64,000 nucleotides of DNA from Apostichopus japonicus (lineage: Eukaryota; Echinodermata; Holothuroidea; Aspidochirotida; Stichopodidae): NCBI RefSeq assembly GCF_037975245.1, contig NC_092568.1:7857501-7921500 (forward strand), in the 5' to 3' direction. The position numbers were made by a program, and so were the translations under genes. Under the pieces are notes generated by a model that worked only from the letters and a program-made list of their open reading frames with translations, ran no database searches and was not told where the DNA came from. This document shows, piece after piece, positions 38,679 to 52,291 of this stretch. Each line of letters starts with the position of its first letter. The first letter of the stretch is position 1.

Positions 38679-40097
38679 GAAGTACTGTATGCATTGGGTG
38701 TTCTAGTGCATGGTATCTACCATAGATAGTTTATAGAAAGGCTGAAGTTTAAAAATTGTATGATTAACCCTCTTTTGCTATTAGACACTCGGGGATAGTA
38801 TTAATGTTATTAATGTTAGATTGTGCTAATTTACTTTTGTTTAAAGTAAAGGTGTCCAGATATCCCTAATTTCCAGGAACAGTTCCTGGCTTTCATGTAC
38901 CATCCTCGGATTAAAAGTGTCCCTGGGTTTTATATGCTGTATCAAGGAATATCACAAGAACTTTTAGAAATGTCCCAAATCATTTATAATTACCTGTTTG
39001 ACCTTCCGTTACACGGTAGAAACAGCTTGGAATGCATCTTCTCAACATGGGGTTTTTCAGTGACTACAGATAACGCGTTCCAGATCATTGAATAATTTCA
39101 CAGCCAATACATCAAATGCAAAACCTCTTTTTTTACACTTAAGTAATGAGGCTTCCACTTTCATTCACATCTTTTTTTATTATGTTAGCATTGGACAAAA
39201 TACTTCTCGATTAAGTGTTAAAAACTTGATCGTTATCCTATCCTCCCAGAAACATAGAACCAACAAACCATTGCTAGACCCTTGTACTCCCTCCTGTTTG
39301 ACTTAAAGAGCTTATGGCAGAAGTCAAATTTCTAATGTTGTCCTAAAGAGTCCTTAACCTTGAGCAGCAAGATTTCTAGTAATATTTCTTACAGTGGCAT
39401 CAATTGCTATAAGTATTCTTTTGTTATTTTAATCGACTTTGCATGCAGCTTGGTACGTCCACTAGACAACTTCCAAAGAAATCCAACATGTATATGAACC
39501 ATCATAAAAAATTCTAAATTAATCACCTTATGGTGGCGGGTATGGTTTCTATTTACTGTTTCAGCTCAATATCCAAGCTTTAAGTTAAAGACTGAACTAA
39601 ATGGCCAGTTTATATTTTATTTGCAACATTTTGGACATGAACTCTGGTGTGTTAATTTGTTTGATTAATGGATGACAAGTGTTTGGTGGTTGGATTAACA
39701 GAAGTTTTTGAGTTTACAGAAGCTGGATTAGTAATCATAATCATTTCTCTGTTTTACTTCACGTTAAATTCAGTCCAGTTATTTCAATAGTGACAATCTG
39801 TTGGAAATCTCTTTTTATCTCCAAAATTGTAGCTGTTGGTTAACCTTGCCAATTAATTATGGTAGAGACCTACAGTAGTTAAAACCCTGATTCTATCAAT
39901 TCCAAGTTACTGTGCTCAATATTAGTATGAAACTTTGGTAGATCAGGTTTGCTTAAAGTGTGTGCTATTGTGCCAATGTGTTTAATACAAACTGAATCAA
40001 CCGTATTGCAGACAATTCATTCAAAGCAGCTGTAACAGACCTGAACTGTCAATGTTAGGGGCATGAATATTCATATCACAACTGGTTGCCAAGAATC

Positions 40098-40252
40098 TTA
40101 TATATGCATATATATATATATATAATTGAAATCTTAGTGAGTTGGAAAATCCAGAACAGTGAAAAAACTTCCAGTCTCCACCGGGATTCGAACCTGGGCC
40201 TCCAGGCTCCCGCTTTATATGCGGACACCCTAACCACTAGGCTATGGACGCT
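40098..40252 (-). mobile_element. tRNA-derived SINE
   Basis: Read on the minus strand, the element starts GCGTCCATAGCCTAGTGG (A box TAGCCTAGTGG). It continues with a D- and anticodon-like region and has a B box GGTTCGAATCC at 40194-40184. A non-tRNA body containing CACTGTTCTGGATTTTCCAA and a (TA)n tail follow. These are the two internal RNA polymerase III promoter boxes of a tRNA-type SINE. A second, truncated copy sharing the body lies at 62897-62975. Confidence 0.85.
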
Positions 40253-42203
40253 GATTGTTTGTCCAGAGGTTCGAAACCAATAAGGAAGGTCGTAATTCCA
40301 CTGTATGCGTTTGTCACCTGTATTGAACAATACTAGTTCTGCTTTGGTGACATATTTGCCTTACTATAGAGATCAAACATGATGTTAACCAACTCGAAAT
40401 CATGTGCGATCCCTAAAGCCGAATTTCGAAAGAGTTACATATATATATTTATTGAGCTGTTCACTTCCTGCTGCAAAAGTGCTCAGTACATAGAAGTAGT
40501 ACCAGTACATAATATAGTATACCTATATGGTAACTTACAGCATGTGTTACTCGAGTTCCACGCCTGCAGTGTCCGGCGATCATATAGAAAGACAGATAGC
40601 TATTGTAGGGTCTTTTTGAAAGATAAAGGTATTGTACTTGCAAGAACAGGGAGGAGTTAAACATTGTTGGGCTGATTTCTAGCAATTATCTTTATGTGGT
40701 TGTTATTAAGTGTTCGGGTGATTTCCAAGTTATTGCTGCTTCAATTGTAGAAGCACTCTCTGCTGTAGATATTGATATACTTCACATGCTACAGTTATGT
40801 GCCCTAATGCCAATGATATGCTGTGTATGTCCTCCTAAATGTCATCTCTTTACTTATCTCCAACATTTTGTGCATCCATGGATGTTCAGATTGAAATTCT
40901 TGGCAAATTACTTTGCCTTGAATTGTTTCAACCAAGAGATTAGTAACGTTGGATCCATTTGGCTGCATTCTGATTAGCGATGCATCCCTTTGCATGATAG
41001 AGAAAAGTTAGTTGTGTTTTAAAATTTCTTTTTGCCTTAAAAAGTGTGATGAGCATAACAGGTGAAGGTGGTGACTAACTCCATTGCTATTGGTGTGATC
41101 TTGTTGGACTGTATATCCCTTCAACAATAGAGACAAATCCAATGCTAAATGGTCATTTAAGTCTCTAGAGGATAGTCTACATCTTGTTGAAGAGTGTTCC
41201 TAAGGAGTAAATTTCGTTTATCTGAAGACTGCAATTTCTCTTCAGACTAATGATTCATACAAGTATTTGTGTTGTTTGATAACGCTTGTGCAATGCCATC
41301 AGTATTGTATTATATTAGGTATTAAATTATCTTGCGATGTTATCCGTTCCACTATAAGCATACATATACTGTCCGTCCCATCAACCTAAATCATCATTTT
41401 CTGTGCAGGTATGTGTAGCCTTCCCTTTTTGGTCATTGTCAAAGTATCGCATTCTGGTGATTAGAGCACTTTTGAATCGTGGTCTAACACTGAAATACTT
41501 TGTAGTTTTGTACGCAAGTACATGGCAGTAATTTGTTTCCATCTTAACACTCCTACAATAACAAACAGTGGTTAACCCATTTTCTTTTCTTTCTCATTAG
41601 GACTTTTGCATTTCATACAAAGATAATTTCTCCAGTGGATTTTCTTTTCATTCTATTTAGTTAACTCCCTTAATTCCCTCAAGTTTATATGCACCTCAAC
41701 TTACCTAACGCACAACTATGGGTAACACTACTGGGTCGCCACGTGTGGGTCTCTTTCAAATCTCTACCTTCTGAGCAAGTTTTACTCTTTTAATAGTTTC
41801 TACATGGTTATAATTAAAGCACATAAGTGGAAAAAGGACTGAGTCGCAGTGTTCGTCAGGATCGGTGACTATGAAGTCTGTCTTGATTTGGTGCTTTACA
41901 GTTTCACAAGGGCATTTTCAAGCAGTAGTTAATAAAAATATAAAACTTATATATGCATTAGCTGCACACTTCAATTCAACATGAAGAGATGCTGCATATT
42001 AAAATGAAGTGTAATTTAGTTAACATTTTAATTAAATATGATAGACCTTTTTTTTCTTTTTGGGGGTACTGGTTGCCTTCCTTTAATCCTATGAGCTGTT
42101 TTGCCTATGAATGGTTTAACCCATAAACCAATTACAGGCATGCACACTGTATGTACTTCAGTGTATGTGTGTGAAATACAAGGAATTGTATTGTATGAAA
42201 GTG

Positions 42204-42209
42204 AATAAA
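42204..42209 (+). terminator. Candidate distal poly(A) signal of DEGS1
   Basis: AATAAA is followed within 30 bases by the T-rich stretch CTTATTTGTATT. This is the better of two distal candidates. It is a sequence match only. Confidence 0.3.
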
Positions 42210-45200
42210 GTCTTGCATGCACCTCAACCTTATTTGTATTCACCTTTATTAAAAAATTGTCCGCGGGGAAACAAAATAGTTCAGGGGATCACAGTAATAA
42301 TGCAGTCCAACCAGTTGGGCTTTCAACTCTTGCTTTAAAATCACTTGTATTGGCAATATAAATATTCTATTATCTGTCAAAATGAATATTCTATCACTCG
42401 TGTTTTGCTGCATGTCATCAAACTATTAGACTAGTGCAGCAAAGTTGCAGAATCTTATTACTTTGCACAGCGAGTGAAAGGGTATATTCCAGTGGATGGA
42501 AGTATATATATAGCTTATAACCACCAGAAAGCCAAGTTACCTTGGCGATTCTTTGCCTTATTTCACCTGAAAATTGTTAATGTAACTTCAGACAAGTTTC
42601 ATGTACTTAAAGGTAAGCTGTATTGTACCCAAATATGCTAGTTTCAAAGCATGGTCACCTTTAGTCAAAATTCTTAGACTGTTTTCATTACCACCTTGTA
42701 GGAAATTTACCTCACTTGGGCATTCAGTCATCTTGTGTGTTCATTTAGAATGTCTGAGAACAATTTGGAGGATAAAGACCTCAAGGAAAGTACTTTTTTT
42801 GAAAACGTACAATTACAGCACGCTATAGTTTGGGGTCTATACAGACTACCTTTAATAAGGTAGATCCACATACCAGGTATGAAGTGCATCAAAGTGGGAG
42901 TTATTGATAACATGGTCTTTAGTCTGACCACTGTCAATCTCAAATAAACCTTACCAAGAAGAAATGTTCCAACTGGCTGGTAAAAACTTGTTTGTTGTAC
43001 TATGACTGATTTAGGAGAATTGATATAGTACTAAAATTGAAATTATGCAAGATTTTTTTTAAGATAGAACTATTTTGATAGTATTAAAGCTTTTACCATG
43101 GGTTCTATGTCATTTTCATTTTAGCTGAAAATATACCAATATTTCACTTAAAATACTGGAAACAAGAATGGATTGGTTGATATGGACATAACGAACAACA
43201 AGATGTGATACATTGTATTCTTCTTCCTTTTATTAAGGAAAAACAAATGAAGTTACAGAAAACGATAAGTTCTGGTAATTTGGTCACAAAGTATGGACGG
43301 ACAAAATGACAAGTAGCAAACTTCCTAAAAGTGATCAAAAGACATGAAAGAGAGAACAATAATTACAATATAAATATTAAAGCCCTGATTTTCTCCTGTA
43401 ACAATTGAATATTAACAAGTGAATACACAACATGAAGACAATGGAAAACAATGGCTTGTTTTGTTATTTTGAAGGGAAGAACAAAACGGTAGGATTGGTT
43501 TAAGTTTTATCAACAAAACAAAGTAAGTACATTCTTGGGTTTTTCGATTAAAGCTTAAGGTAAACATTACTTCAAGACTGAATTGAATACTTAATGTAAA
43601 AGACAAATTCCTATGGTTGTATCTTGCTCAACATTTCTTTCGAAGTAAAACGGTATGTAAATACTACTACTACTACAAAATTCAAACTTACAAAAACACA
43701 AAATGAATCAAGTAAAAACACTTAACAATATTACAGAATGTTTGAGAAAGATTTACAAAATGGAAAAGACATATTTGAGTGATTTGTTTTCAACTAAAAC
43801 TGTTACAAGTTTACATATCCTTAAATCCCTGAACATAATTCAGAGCATTTCCTCATATTTAGCACCCTGATCAACAAACTCACTTCACCTTCACTTATAA
43901 CAGAGAATTGTGTGATACATTTTCTTTGAAAGATACCAGTAGTCTAGGAAACATGATATTCAGTTGCTTTGTGGGCTAGGATATTCCCACAATGTTATCT
44001 CCTATTGAGTATTGAATTTGATGCTATCTCTGTATTTGTTAGGTTTCCTTCATATTGTGGTCACTACATTTGAAAAGTGAATTTATTAACAAAATAAAAC
44101 TCAGGCACAAACTGGATACTTCAACAAGTCGTGCTGGTTATGCTTGTGATATCTGTCCTTTTCCTGGTGAGATATTTCTGTACATGAGGCACACATGCTA
44201 GTCAGCTGAAGGAATACAATTTTTTATATTTCATGAAGAACAAAAAAGTGTGCATTTCAAGGGTTTGAATCATTGAATGAAACTTTTTTGGAAAAACTTA
44301 TTTTCAAGGAGATGTTTGAGTTAACTGATACCCTGCATAATAAATACACAACAAAGTTGTTGACCAAACTAGACCTATAAAACCTGTCAGGCAAGAAATG
44401 AAAGGGAATGCATGTCGCTCAATATTGCACAAGTAATAAGTCTTTTGACCTCTACAGTATGGACCTTCTATGGCATGGGAAGGTTCACATCATCTGTTAA
44501 GACAATTCTATCCTTTTAAGAAAACTTATTTACAATGTGTTTTTTATGAAACCTTTAAAATAATGACCTGATCTATAGGATACTGTTGACAACACTATTT
44601 CAGCCTCTATTATTTTGAAGTCGGAAGAATCAATCCTTTTAACTTCCATCTACGTGATAGTGTTGACAAACATGACTTCATTTCAGCCTCGGCCTATTTG
44701 AGCAAACTGTTGGCTAAATACAGGCATAACCTTCTTCAACAATGTAAATTCTAATTTACTGCATAGTTCAGAAATAACAATGATCATCTGTTTATGAAAC
44801 TAACCTGAATAAAGAATGTCATCCAACCTATCAATAAAAAATATCTGTATTGCAACTAAAAATGTTGGAATGAACAAAATAAATATTCAGCAGTAGTGAT
44901 AATTAACCTTCACAATTCCTTTTACACTGCAACATTCAGGTTTCCTCATCTATGCAACAAACAAGTAGCCCACCTTCATATATACGTTGAAATGGTTTTG
45001 GAGGGGTAAAACGAGTGGATTTGAACATTTTAAGCGTAGTAGAACTTCCAGTGCGATATTGATAACCACAACAATAAAAACTGATGCTGAGGAACAAATT
45101 TAACTTAATGCTGATTCATCTAGATCAATAAAGTTTTCATATTTTTATTACATTTGCTGTTTATTTGGACCGCTTTTTTTTGGGGGGGGGGCAATTTATT

Positions 45201-45401
45201 TTCACTGATGGGCGCTGATGAAGTAAGACCTCAAACAAAGCATCTCATTTTACATGTGTCCTAATGGAAGTGTGGCATTTTTTTTATTTCTTTTTTTGTC
45301 ACTTATCTTTTATAAGTGACCAAACAGATCACAAACTTTGACTATATATCATCTCATTTCACCTAACATATGAGTTAAAGGCAAAATGGTTTTGATCTTA
45401 C

Positions 45402-45609
45402 CAAAAGATTTGTGCATTTTGCTTTCACGTTTTTAAGTTTTAACACATGATGGCTCTGAGTCTTTATTGATCGCGTTGGATATCTGTGCAAATTTCTCGA
45501 AATCCATTGAGGAATTCCTGTTCTTTCATTGTACCCGTACGTCTGCATCGCTGGTTGTGTGTTTAACTGAACAAATTGTCTGTTGAGAACAAAGGACATT
45601 CTAGTGGCA
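45402..45609 (-). CDS. Candidate exon of an unidentified minus-strand gene
   Basis: On the minus strand a good acceptor (CCAATTTTACAG) precedes 208 open bases that end at a consensus donor (TTTTG then GTAAGA). The entering phase is 2 and the leaving phase 0. The segment contains YGYNERTGIPQWISRNLHRY and other protein-like sequence. If the donor is skipped, the frame runs on for nine codons to a stop at 45375-45377, with minus-strand AATAAA near 45150, so it could also be a last exon. The family is not recognised. It could be a chance open stretch. Confidence 0.35.
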
Positions 45610-46368
45610 CTGTAAAATTGGAAACTTCCACACTGATAAGAGACAATTCCGTTTTCATATAAAATACTCAAAATATGGAACTTCTATGATTACAACTGTG
45701 CTGTGTGTCATAAAAGCCCAACACTAATTCAAAATTAGCATCTCAGTGGTCTGATCAGCAATGCCACCTGAAGGAATTTTCTGGAAACACACACATTATT
45801 TTAATATCATATCATCTGCTGTTACCTGTTTGCTATTTATGTTGCACAACGGCAGACCAATTGCCTGAGGTTTAATGAAATCAATTTCAGCACTAGCTCC
45901 CAGAGGTCAACAAAGAAGAGATTTTAACCACAAAAAAGAAATCGCCTTGAAATCTGATCACAAGATATTCAACATTTCTTGTAAACTTTGTAGCATCACT
46001 TTTCACTTTGTAATGATCAAATTTACTAGAAAGAGAATACTTTTTCTTTCTTTTTATTATTGCCTCTCTTTACTACATCAAAACTCTGCCACTGAAAATT
46101 AAATTATAAAAGTATTCTAAATTGAAATTTGCATGACCCTTATTGCTTGTTAACCTACCACTTACTTTAACATCCACTTCCAAAGTACCACATTGCATAG
46201 CCCATTGTCCTCACAAACTTCTAACATTTGCCTTCCACTTTTAAATACCTCTCATCTCATAACTGATGTACCTCTTTTGTCTTTGCTAATTAAAATATCA
46301 AAGATAAATATTAAAAAAATTATAAACTCAGTACTTTGAAATTGTCTCATTATGCTGCCTACAAAACT

Positions 46369-46486
46369 CTAAAATGATTGGTTTGTCCTCATTGGTTGAT
46401 GGGTTGATCTCTGGGGTTGACGATAAACTCCTCTTGACTTTGCACCTCTTGGAAATTTGCTGACTGGATCCGAAGCAAAAGTTTCA
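46369..46486 (-). CDS. Candidate terminal exon of a minus-strand gene
   Basis: After a strong acceptor (TGATTTTTTTCAG) the minus strand reads open in entering phase 2 to a TAG at 46371-46369. The 39 residues are rich in Arg, Gln and Ser and include RGAKSRGVYRQPQRSTHQ. The phase fits the exon at 49401-49285, and also the RNA-binding gene exon ending at 52296. It may therefore be the real C-terminus of that gene or of a separate gene. Minus-strand AATAAA reads near 46053. Confidence 0.35.
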
Positions 46487-46861
46487 CTGAAAAAAATCAT
46501 TTTAAGGAAATTATGAGAATAAAAATAAAGAGAACAGTCTAATAAACAATGGTAACATAAACGAGGGGACTGCGGGGTCATGAATGTTACATTGACATCA
46601 TATTTTAGCTTTCTAAATTTTTCAGTTTTCAAAAACAGTTTGAGTAGAGATTCAAACTGATTAAATTATTTAAAAAGGGGTGGGCGTGGGGGGGGGGAGG
46701 GTGGGGGTGGGGGTGGCAATTCAGGTCTCTACAAGTTGGTCAGTACATGTGGGGAATAAATGTTGATGACTACAGATGACAATTCTGCAATATTAAGAGA
46801 ATTTGGCATCAATAATGTCAATTTTGAGACTATTAATGAATCTTTATAAATGAAATTTAAC

Positions 46862-46915
46862 AACTGCTTAAAAATGAACAACTGCTTAAAAATGAACAAC
46901 TGCTTGAAAATGAAT
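46862..46915. repeat. 17-bp tandem repeat, three copies
   Basis: The unit AAAATGAACAACTGCTT is repeated three times with little change. Confidence 0.85.
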
Positions 46916-49284
46916 AAATCTAATAAATAGCATCAATATAACCCACAGATAATTCATTCAATTAAATTGACTGGCAAATTTTAAACATTGGGGGAAAAAC
47001 AAATGAATGTGACAAAAATTTAATTTTGTAAGCTTAAATCCCAAACTACTAGAAATACTACAATGACTTCCAACATTTCAGTATGAGGTTTCAATTTATT
47101 CACTAGATATGGAATGTCTACTTTTATTTAACGAGTGGGATTCACAGCTTTGAGAGAATCTTTGCATATTATCTTTGCTGCATACCTGCTTGCAACTTGC
47201 ACGTCAGTGAAAGTACCAAAATTCATATTGTCATGGCTATATGGCTCTTAAATTATCCCCATCCCACCACCCCCCCCCCCCCAGTTCCCCAATCCCGCTT
47301 TAAATTTTGTAAGTTAGGATCGATTTAAACTACCTCATCAACCTGAAGATACAACTCAGGTTTGTTTTTTATTTGTCTAATCTATTAATCGGCTTATTTC
47401 ATAGAAATTTAGAATCAACTAGAGTTTATCGACTGGATTGCCAACATTTATACAAAGGTTGGTTCTTGCAGGAACCTAGTTGCATATAAGAATTCTCTCC
47501 AGTACTCCTACATAAATGAATAACTTAGCCATGAAGGAGGGGTGGGAGCAGGACTTCTCAGTAGTCCAACAGATCACTGGGTGTGGAAAGAGCCCTTCTA
47601 GCTATAAACACATATTTTGTCCTATTATCTGTTTCATACTCCTATTATATTTTCTGTCCCTCTCCCTTGGATTATGACTTTGTACCCACATAAATAAATA
47701 TGTATTTCAGGAGCCAAAAGATATTATGCCCCTCCCCACCCCTCCCCAACCCCCTCCCCCAAAAAAGGAACACACTTTATAGAGTTAAGGACAAAACTAT
47801 GATATGCAGTCTTCAAATACTTATGTAGAAGATTTTTGAGCATGAGAATATACCAGCAAAAATTCTTTGTGAAGTTTGTCAGACGAGGAAAGAAACCAAA
47901 GAGATGGTACATGCAAGTTTCTAGATTACGTCACTGAGTATATTTAGCTAAAAGAAACACCACTGGAAACATAAACAAACGACAATTACTCACAAAAAAA
48001 AAAAAAGTAGAAGCGAAGAAAATAATTACGATGCAAGCAAAAGAGGAGAAAACTTAAACAAAATTGCAAAGAGATGCAAACTGAAAACAGATGGAAAAAA
48101 AACAAGGAAAAAAAGTTGCATTAGTATTTAGAAGAGTGGTGGTAGCCCACAATGATACCCAACATATGCTCTCCACCATCAATAAGAATGTTAACAAAGT
48201 CGTCAAATTTCACAAGAATGATGTAGCAGTAATTAAGAACATATGGATGTAATGTTGGAAAATACAGATATTTCCCCCTCTATTTTTGGGATGCCTACAT
48301 GAGAGATCATGAACAGGCCTGAAAGTTTAGACTATTTACTTCTTCCGAAAGGAGGCCTGCAATCGCCTTTTTTTTTTTCTCCTGCTAGTACAAAATTATA
48401 CCTTTGTCAATCCAAGGCCATTTACATTTCACATAAAATGTGCCTAGCATTCAGTCAAAGCAACAGTTATTGGGTTTCCATATGTCGAGTCCTAAGCCAG
48501 AAGAATGTCTTAAACTGACTTATCAAACTCAATTTATAAAATAAAAAAAAATTTAAATTTCCTACAAACTTTTTGATAAATCAAGTCTTTGCCACCACAA
48601 AACTGCATGTCTGTGATATAACTGCAATTGACACCACTTTTAGGTATTTACACTCTTTAGAATGTCGCAATACTCACTCTGCTTATCTGCTTTTCCTCTT
48701 TTTGTTAAACTACTCCATATTATTGCTAAACAATGTTCTTGTGACTATAAATTAAATTTTTATTTTGTTCCTTATTTAAAGGGAAAAATAGACTATTAAC
48801 GTTCCTTATTTAATAGGTACCATGTTGACTGATTCATCATCTATTCATTAGGGGTAGGAAGGGGGGAGGGTAGATGTGTGTTAATCGGAGCATGTCCACC
48901 TCAGTTTGAGTACATCTTTATACTAGTTAAGAATCAAAGCATACAGATGAAAGTATGGCGATGAAGTAGTCAAGGTTATTGTGAGAAGATACAGGAAAGG
49001 GTCGGATAAATAATGACAGCTTCTAACTTCTACTTGAAAGCAAATCAAGGCATAAAAAAAGAGACATTAACAATGACAAAAAACTGCAGGAGGGTTGAGA
49101 AGAGACGGGCGAACTGAGTAGTACGCGTTACTTACAAAATTTCAAGCGAAAACGCGACGCGTCTATATAGACTCACACAGGGTGTCACAGAAGACGGAAA
49201 AGTGTGACAAGCTGTGTAATATCACGACTGGGAGCGTATAATTAAATATATATATATGTAAACCATTGGTCTTTACCGACATAC
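46916..49284. other. Non-coding stretch, AT-rich
   Basis: There are C-rich tracts near 47270-47282 and C-rich patches near 47730-47760. CpG-richer DNA lies at 49100-49200. No exon that I can support; open frames of 60-69 codons have no splice context. Confidence 0.4.
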
Positions 49285-49401
49285 TTGCTTGTAAATGTCA
49301 CGGCGGCTGTTGTTGAATACGGTTCCCGTTTATAGCGATATGACCGTCCACCTGCCAAGTTGTCACGAATTGTAAGCCATGGACCCTGCAGCGGTAGCAG
49401 G
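49285..49401 (-). CDS. Candidate internal exon, minus strand
   Basis: The acceptor GCCGATTTTACAG precedes 117 open bases that end at a GTATGT donor. Phases are 2 in and 2 out, so it can join the exon ending at 52296 (phase 2) to that starting at 46486 (phase 2) without a frame change. The product includes PWLTIRDNLAGGRSYRYKRE, Arg/Tyr-rich like the RNA-binding gene tail. CpG content is higher than in the surroundings. The alternative is a 5' exon or promoter-proximal DNA of another gene. Confidence 0.35.
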
Positions 49402-51060
49402 CTGTAAAATCGGCCGAGATACTTACACACAGCAGCAGCCCAGTGTGCCCAGCGTCTTGTGTGTCTCTGTATACTTAATATTTGACATGGGATCTGATGG
49501 CTGCATCATATACGACAAAGTGACCTTAACTTGACTGGCTTTCATGTGCGGCAAAAGAAATGGTCCAAAACTTTCCATATTCAAAGTTGCTAACAGCATG
49601 CCCATGTCATTTCAGAAATTGGGATGATTTGTATGTGTGTGTGTGTGTGTGTGGTTTTTTTTTTTTTTTTTATCAATGCTTCCATTTCAGGTTTGGCTAA
49701 GGGAGTTTAATTCTAGATATGGTACAAGAATCTTGAGGATTCAAATATCCAGTTAATGCAGTAATCAAATAATTAAGCCCAACTTTTTCTGAAACGATTG
49801 TAGGATAATTTTGCTGTCAGAATCTACTTTGGCAATGAAAACACTGAATTCTCACTTAAAGAAGAAAGCAGCAATGATTGTTCAAACAACATTGTTCAAG
49901 AAACAAAACAATGCTCACCTTATCAAATTCTATATCACATCTGGATAAACCAGTGTTAGGCTAATCACAGGAAACCCTGCAATATAGAGATCACTGATTT
50001 GCCTAGATATGATCTGTATATGTAAGAGGCCTCCTGAACCCCTACCCACCTTTCCCCCAACCACCCCTACCCACTCTCCCCCCCCCAACCACCACCACCC
50101 CCACCACCATGTTTTGTTGTTTCATTTCTTCCTCTTCTTTGCTAAGCATTGACAGGTATTAACATCTTGTAGGCAGTTCTTTTTCCTTTCGACCATATAT
50201 GAATCCAATGATTTGAATTCTACCATACAGATCTCGTCAACCCCTGCAAATCTTTTCACAGAAGTGACCAATTTAATCTCAAGAAACCATCCAGGAAAGA
50301 ACAATAGTAATCTGAACTGACAATACTGGTTTTGACTCCATTTATTTGAAAGATTTTACATAAGATTTATCAACAACAGGCCTGTGACTAGGTTGTGAGG
50401 TTCTTACTACATAACCAACTCAGACACTATTTGTTCCTCTGCTGCTTCAATGTCACGAGGAAAGGTCAAAGTCTTGAGAAAGATAGCTACTTTACTATCA
50501 CATTAACATGAACCCTAACACTTACCACACTTTGATAGCTAAAGATACCAAACCTAACCTACAGTCATTTGCATTTAAGAATCATGGCAATAGTCATTAA
50601 TACTGTCATAAAACTGACAAGGCAAACTGTTCTGAAGTTATTTGGGGACAATATGGCCAAAGTTCCAAACAGCAAATCTTGCAAGAAGAGAAATGTTGGT
50701 TAAGAATGGCAAAAACATAATTTTGGTTGGTCAGTGACAGTATATACAAGGGCCATCCTAAGGAAACGATGCAATGAATTTGTCCTTCTGTGTTTCTGTA
50801 CATCAATATCTTTGGGTTGTTAAACTATCAAATTACTGAATTTTTTTTTTTTTCAATAACGCCCAACTTGTGACAACCTTATGACTGGTCTTCACAAGCA
50901 AATACACATAGACACTGCAGAGACTAAAACTAATGGCAAAGCTTAGACAAGGTTGCTAAATAGCAGTAAAAACTTATAAAGAAATTAAAATCCATAATCC
51001 ATAACAACAGTCTTTGGAGACGTGAGCACAATATCAGCGTCTGATGGACGATTATCTTAC

Positions 51061-51337
51061 GGACCGTGAGACGGTTCACTCGACGTGTAAAAACTCCGGC
51101 ACGGACGAAAAAGAGTTCCACATTTATATACAACTGCTCGTTCATGTAGTAACAACCGATTCTAAATTTCAACCTTTTGACTGAAAACCGGGGGGAATAT
51201 TCCATGATGAGGCGTGACGCGATTCTGAGCAGAGACTGGTCCAAGGGTAAAAATTTCCGGAGAGAACCGACACTTGGTGACCGGAGGAGAACCATCAGTA
51301 TCTTGAGGGGCCTGCGCGCGAAGCCCCCGAGTAACGC
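51061..51337 (-). CDS. Candidate internal exon, minus strand, CpG-rich
   Basis: The acceptor CTTCTCACACAG precedes 277 open bases that end at a GTAAGA donor. Phases are 0 in and 1 out, and the entry phase fits the exon at 51926-51567. The translation includes RLKFRIGCYYMNEQLYINVE. The opposite strand is also open for 111 codons, which lowers confidence. No family is recognised. Confidence 0.3.
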
Positions 51338-51566
51338 CTGTGTGAGAAGGTTCGCGATAAAAAATAACGCTTCATTAGTTATGTCTATGATAGCTCAATA
51401 TTTTCAAAGCTTCAAAATCTGTGTCTCTCCCACCTCAATGCCACTTCATGAAAATGAAACGATGATCAATTCTGTGTCCCTATCGTTAATCAATAATCAG
51501 GACTCGTCTTAACGACCTCAATCGACTTCCAGAATTGAATTTGTATGACAAAGTCCTGAATCTTAC

Positions 51567-51926
51567 CGGTACTGTCACAACTTTGCAAACTTCTCTGTTT
51601 ATGACATATTTGACTGTCAATATTTGTTTTGGATCTTTACGATAGTACTGTAAATGCAGATATGCTTGCATTGGATTCACTCTGTTGTGTGCATTATCAC
51701 AGACAACTCTTGTTTTCCCTTTATCAGCATAATTAAACAAACATATTTGCATTTGAAGCAATTTAGTCCCAGTGATGCAGCTAAACCCTGGAAATTTCAC
51801 TTTGAAGTTTTGAAGAATTCTATCATTTGCAATAAAATACCCAAATGTGTGGTCTAGAGTTGTGACTGAAAAAGAAACGCATGCTTTTTCATTTTTGTAG
51901 TTTTTCTTTCCTTGAACTTGAAGCCA
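51567..51926 (-). CDS. Candidate 120-codon exon of an unidentified gene
   Basis: The acceptor AACTTTTGATTTACAG precedes exactly 120 open codons that end at a GTAAGA donor (phase 0 to 0). If the donor is not used, the frame runs on to a TAA at 51488-51486. The residue pattern alternates hydrophobic and polar positions, like a beta-sandwich, and has four or five cysteines; segments include YLHLQYYRKDPKQILTVKY. I do not recognise the family. It is the longest open frame in the window and not low complexity. Its phase is incompatible with the RNA-binding gene exon ending at 52296, so it probably belongs to a separate gene. Confidence 0.5.
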
Positions 51927-52291
51927 CTGTAAATCAAAAGTTAACATACAACCTGTTTGGATAACCTCATTTCAGTCAAGCTCATATGATTCATGCATAT
52001 TCATCAAGAAACTTTCTTGCTTCAAATGCTTTGCACTCCTTTAATATATAAAAGCATAGAAGAAGCCCTAATGCACCATTTACCACCAACCATCCACCAA
52101 TATTATCCAATAATAAACCCACGTAACCAGAGTTTACCATAATTTTATGATTATTTTGTGCACAGATATGAAGGGGAAAAAAAAAACACTGCGAAGAAAT
52201 GAATATCGCATGCACAGTTTGACTATAAAGGGATATGGAATGTGCACCTTCCAAAATGAATTTGTTTGTCAGGAGCAAACGTCCTTCAAAC

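Larger units (their letters stand above)
38679..45401. other. DEGS1 3' flank, convergent intergenic region
   Basis: AATAAA occurs at about 41930 and at 42204-42209, the latter followed by a GT-rich stretch. If used, the DEGS1 3' UTR would be about 3.5 kb. A tRNA-type SINE lies at 40098-40252 on the opposite strand. On the minus strand AATAAA reads near 45140-45160, which could end a minus-strand transcript. No coding exon is supportable; frames of 60-98 codons show no splice or family support. Confidence 0.45.

Noticed and set aside
51177-51512. 111-codon plus-strand frame
   Set aside because: It overlaps the minus-strand candidate exon 51061-51337, which has better splice sites; neither has a family match and the plus frame has no splice context.
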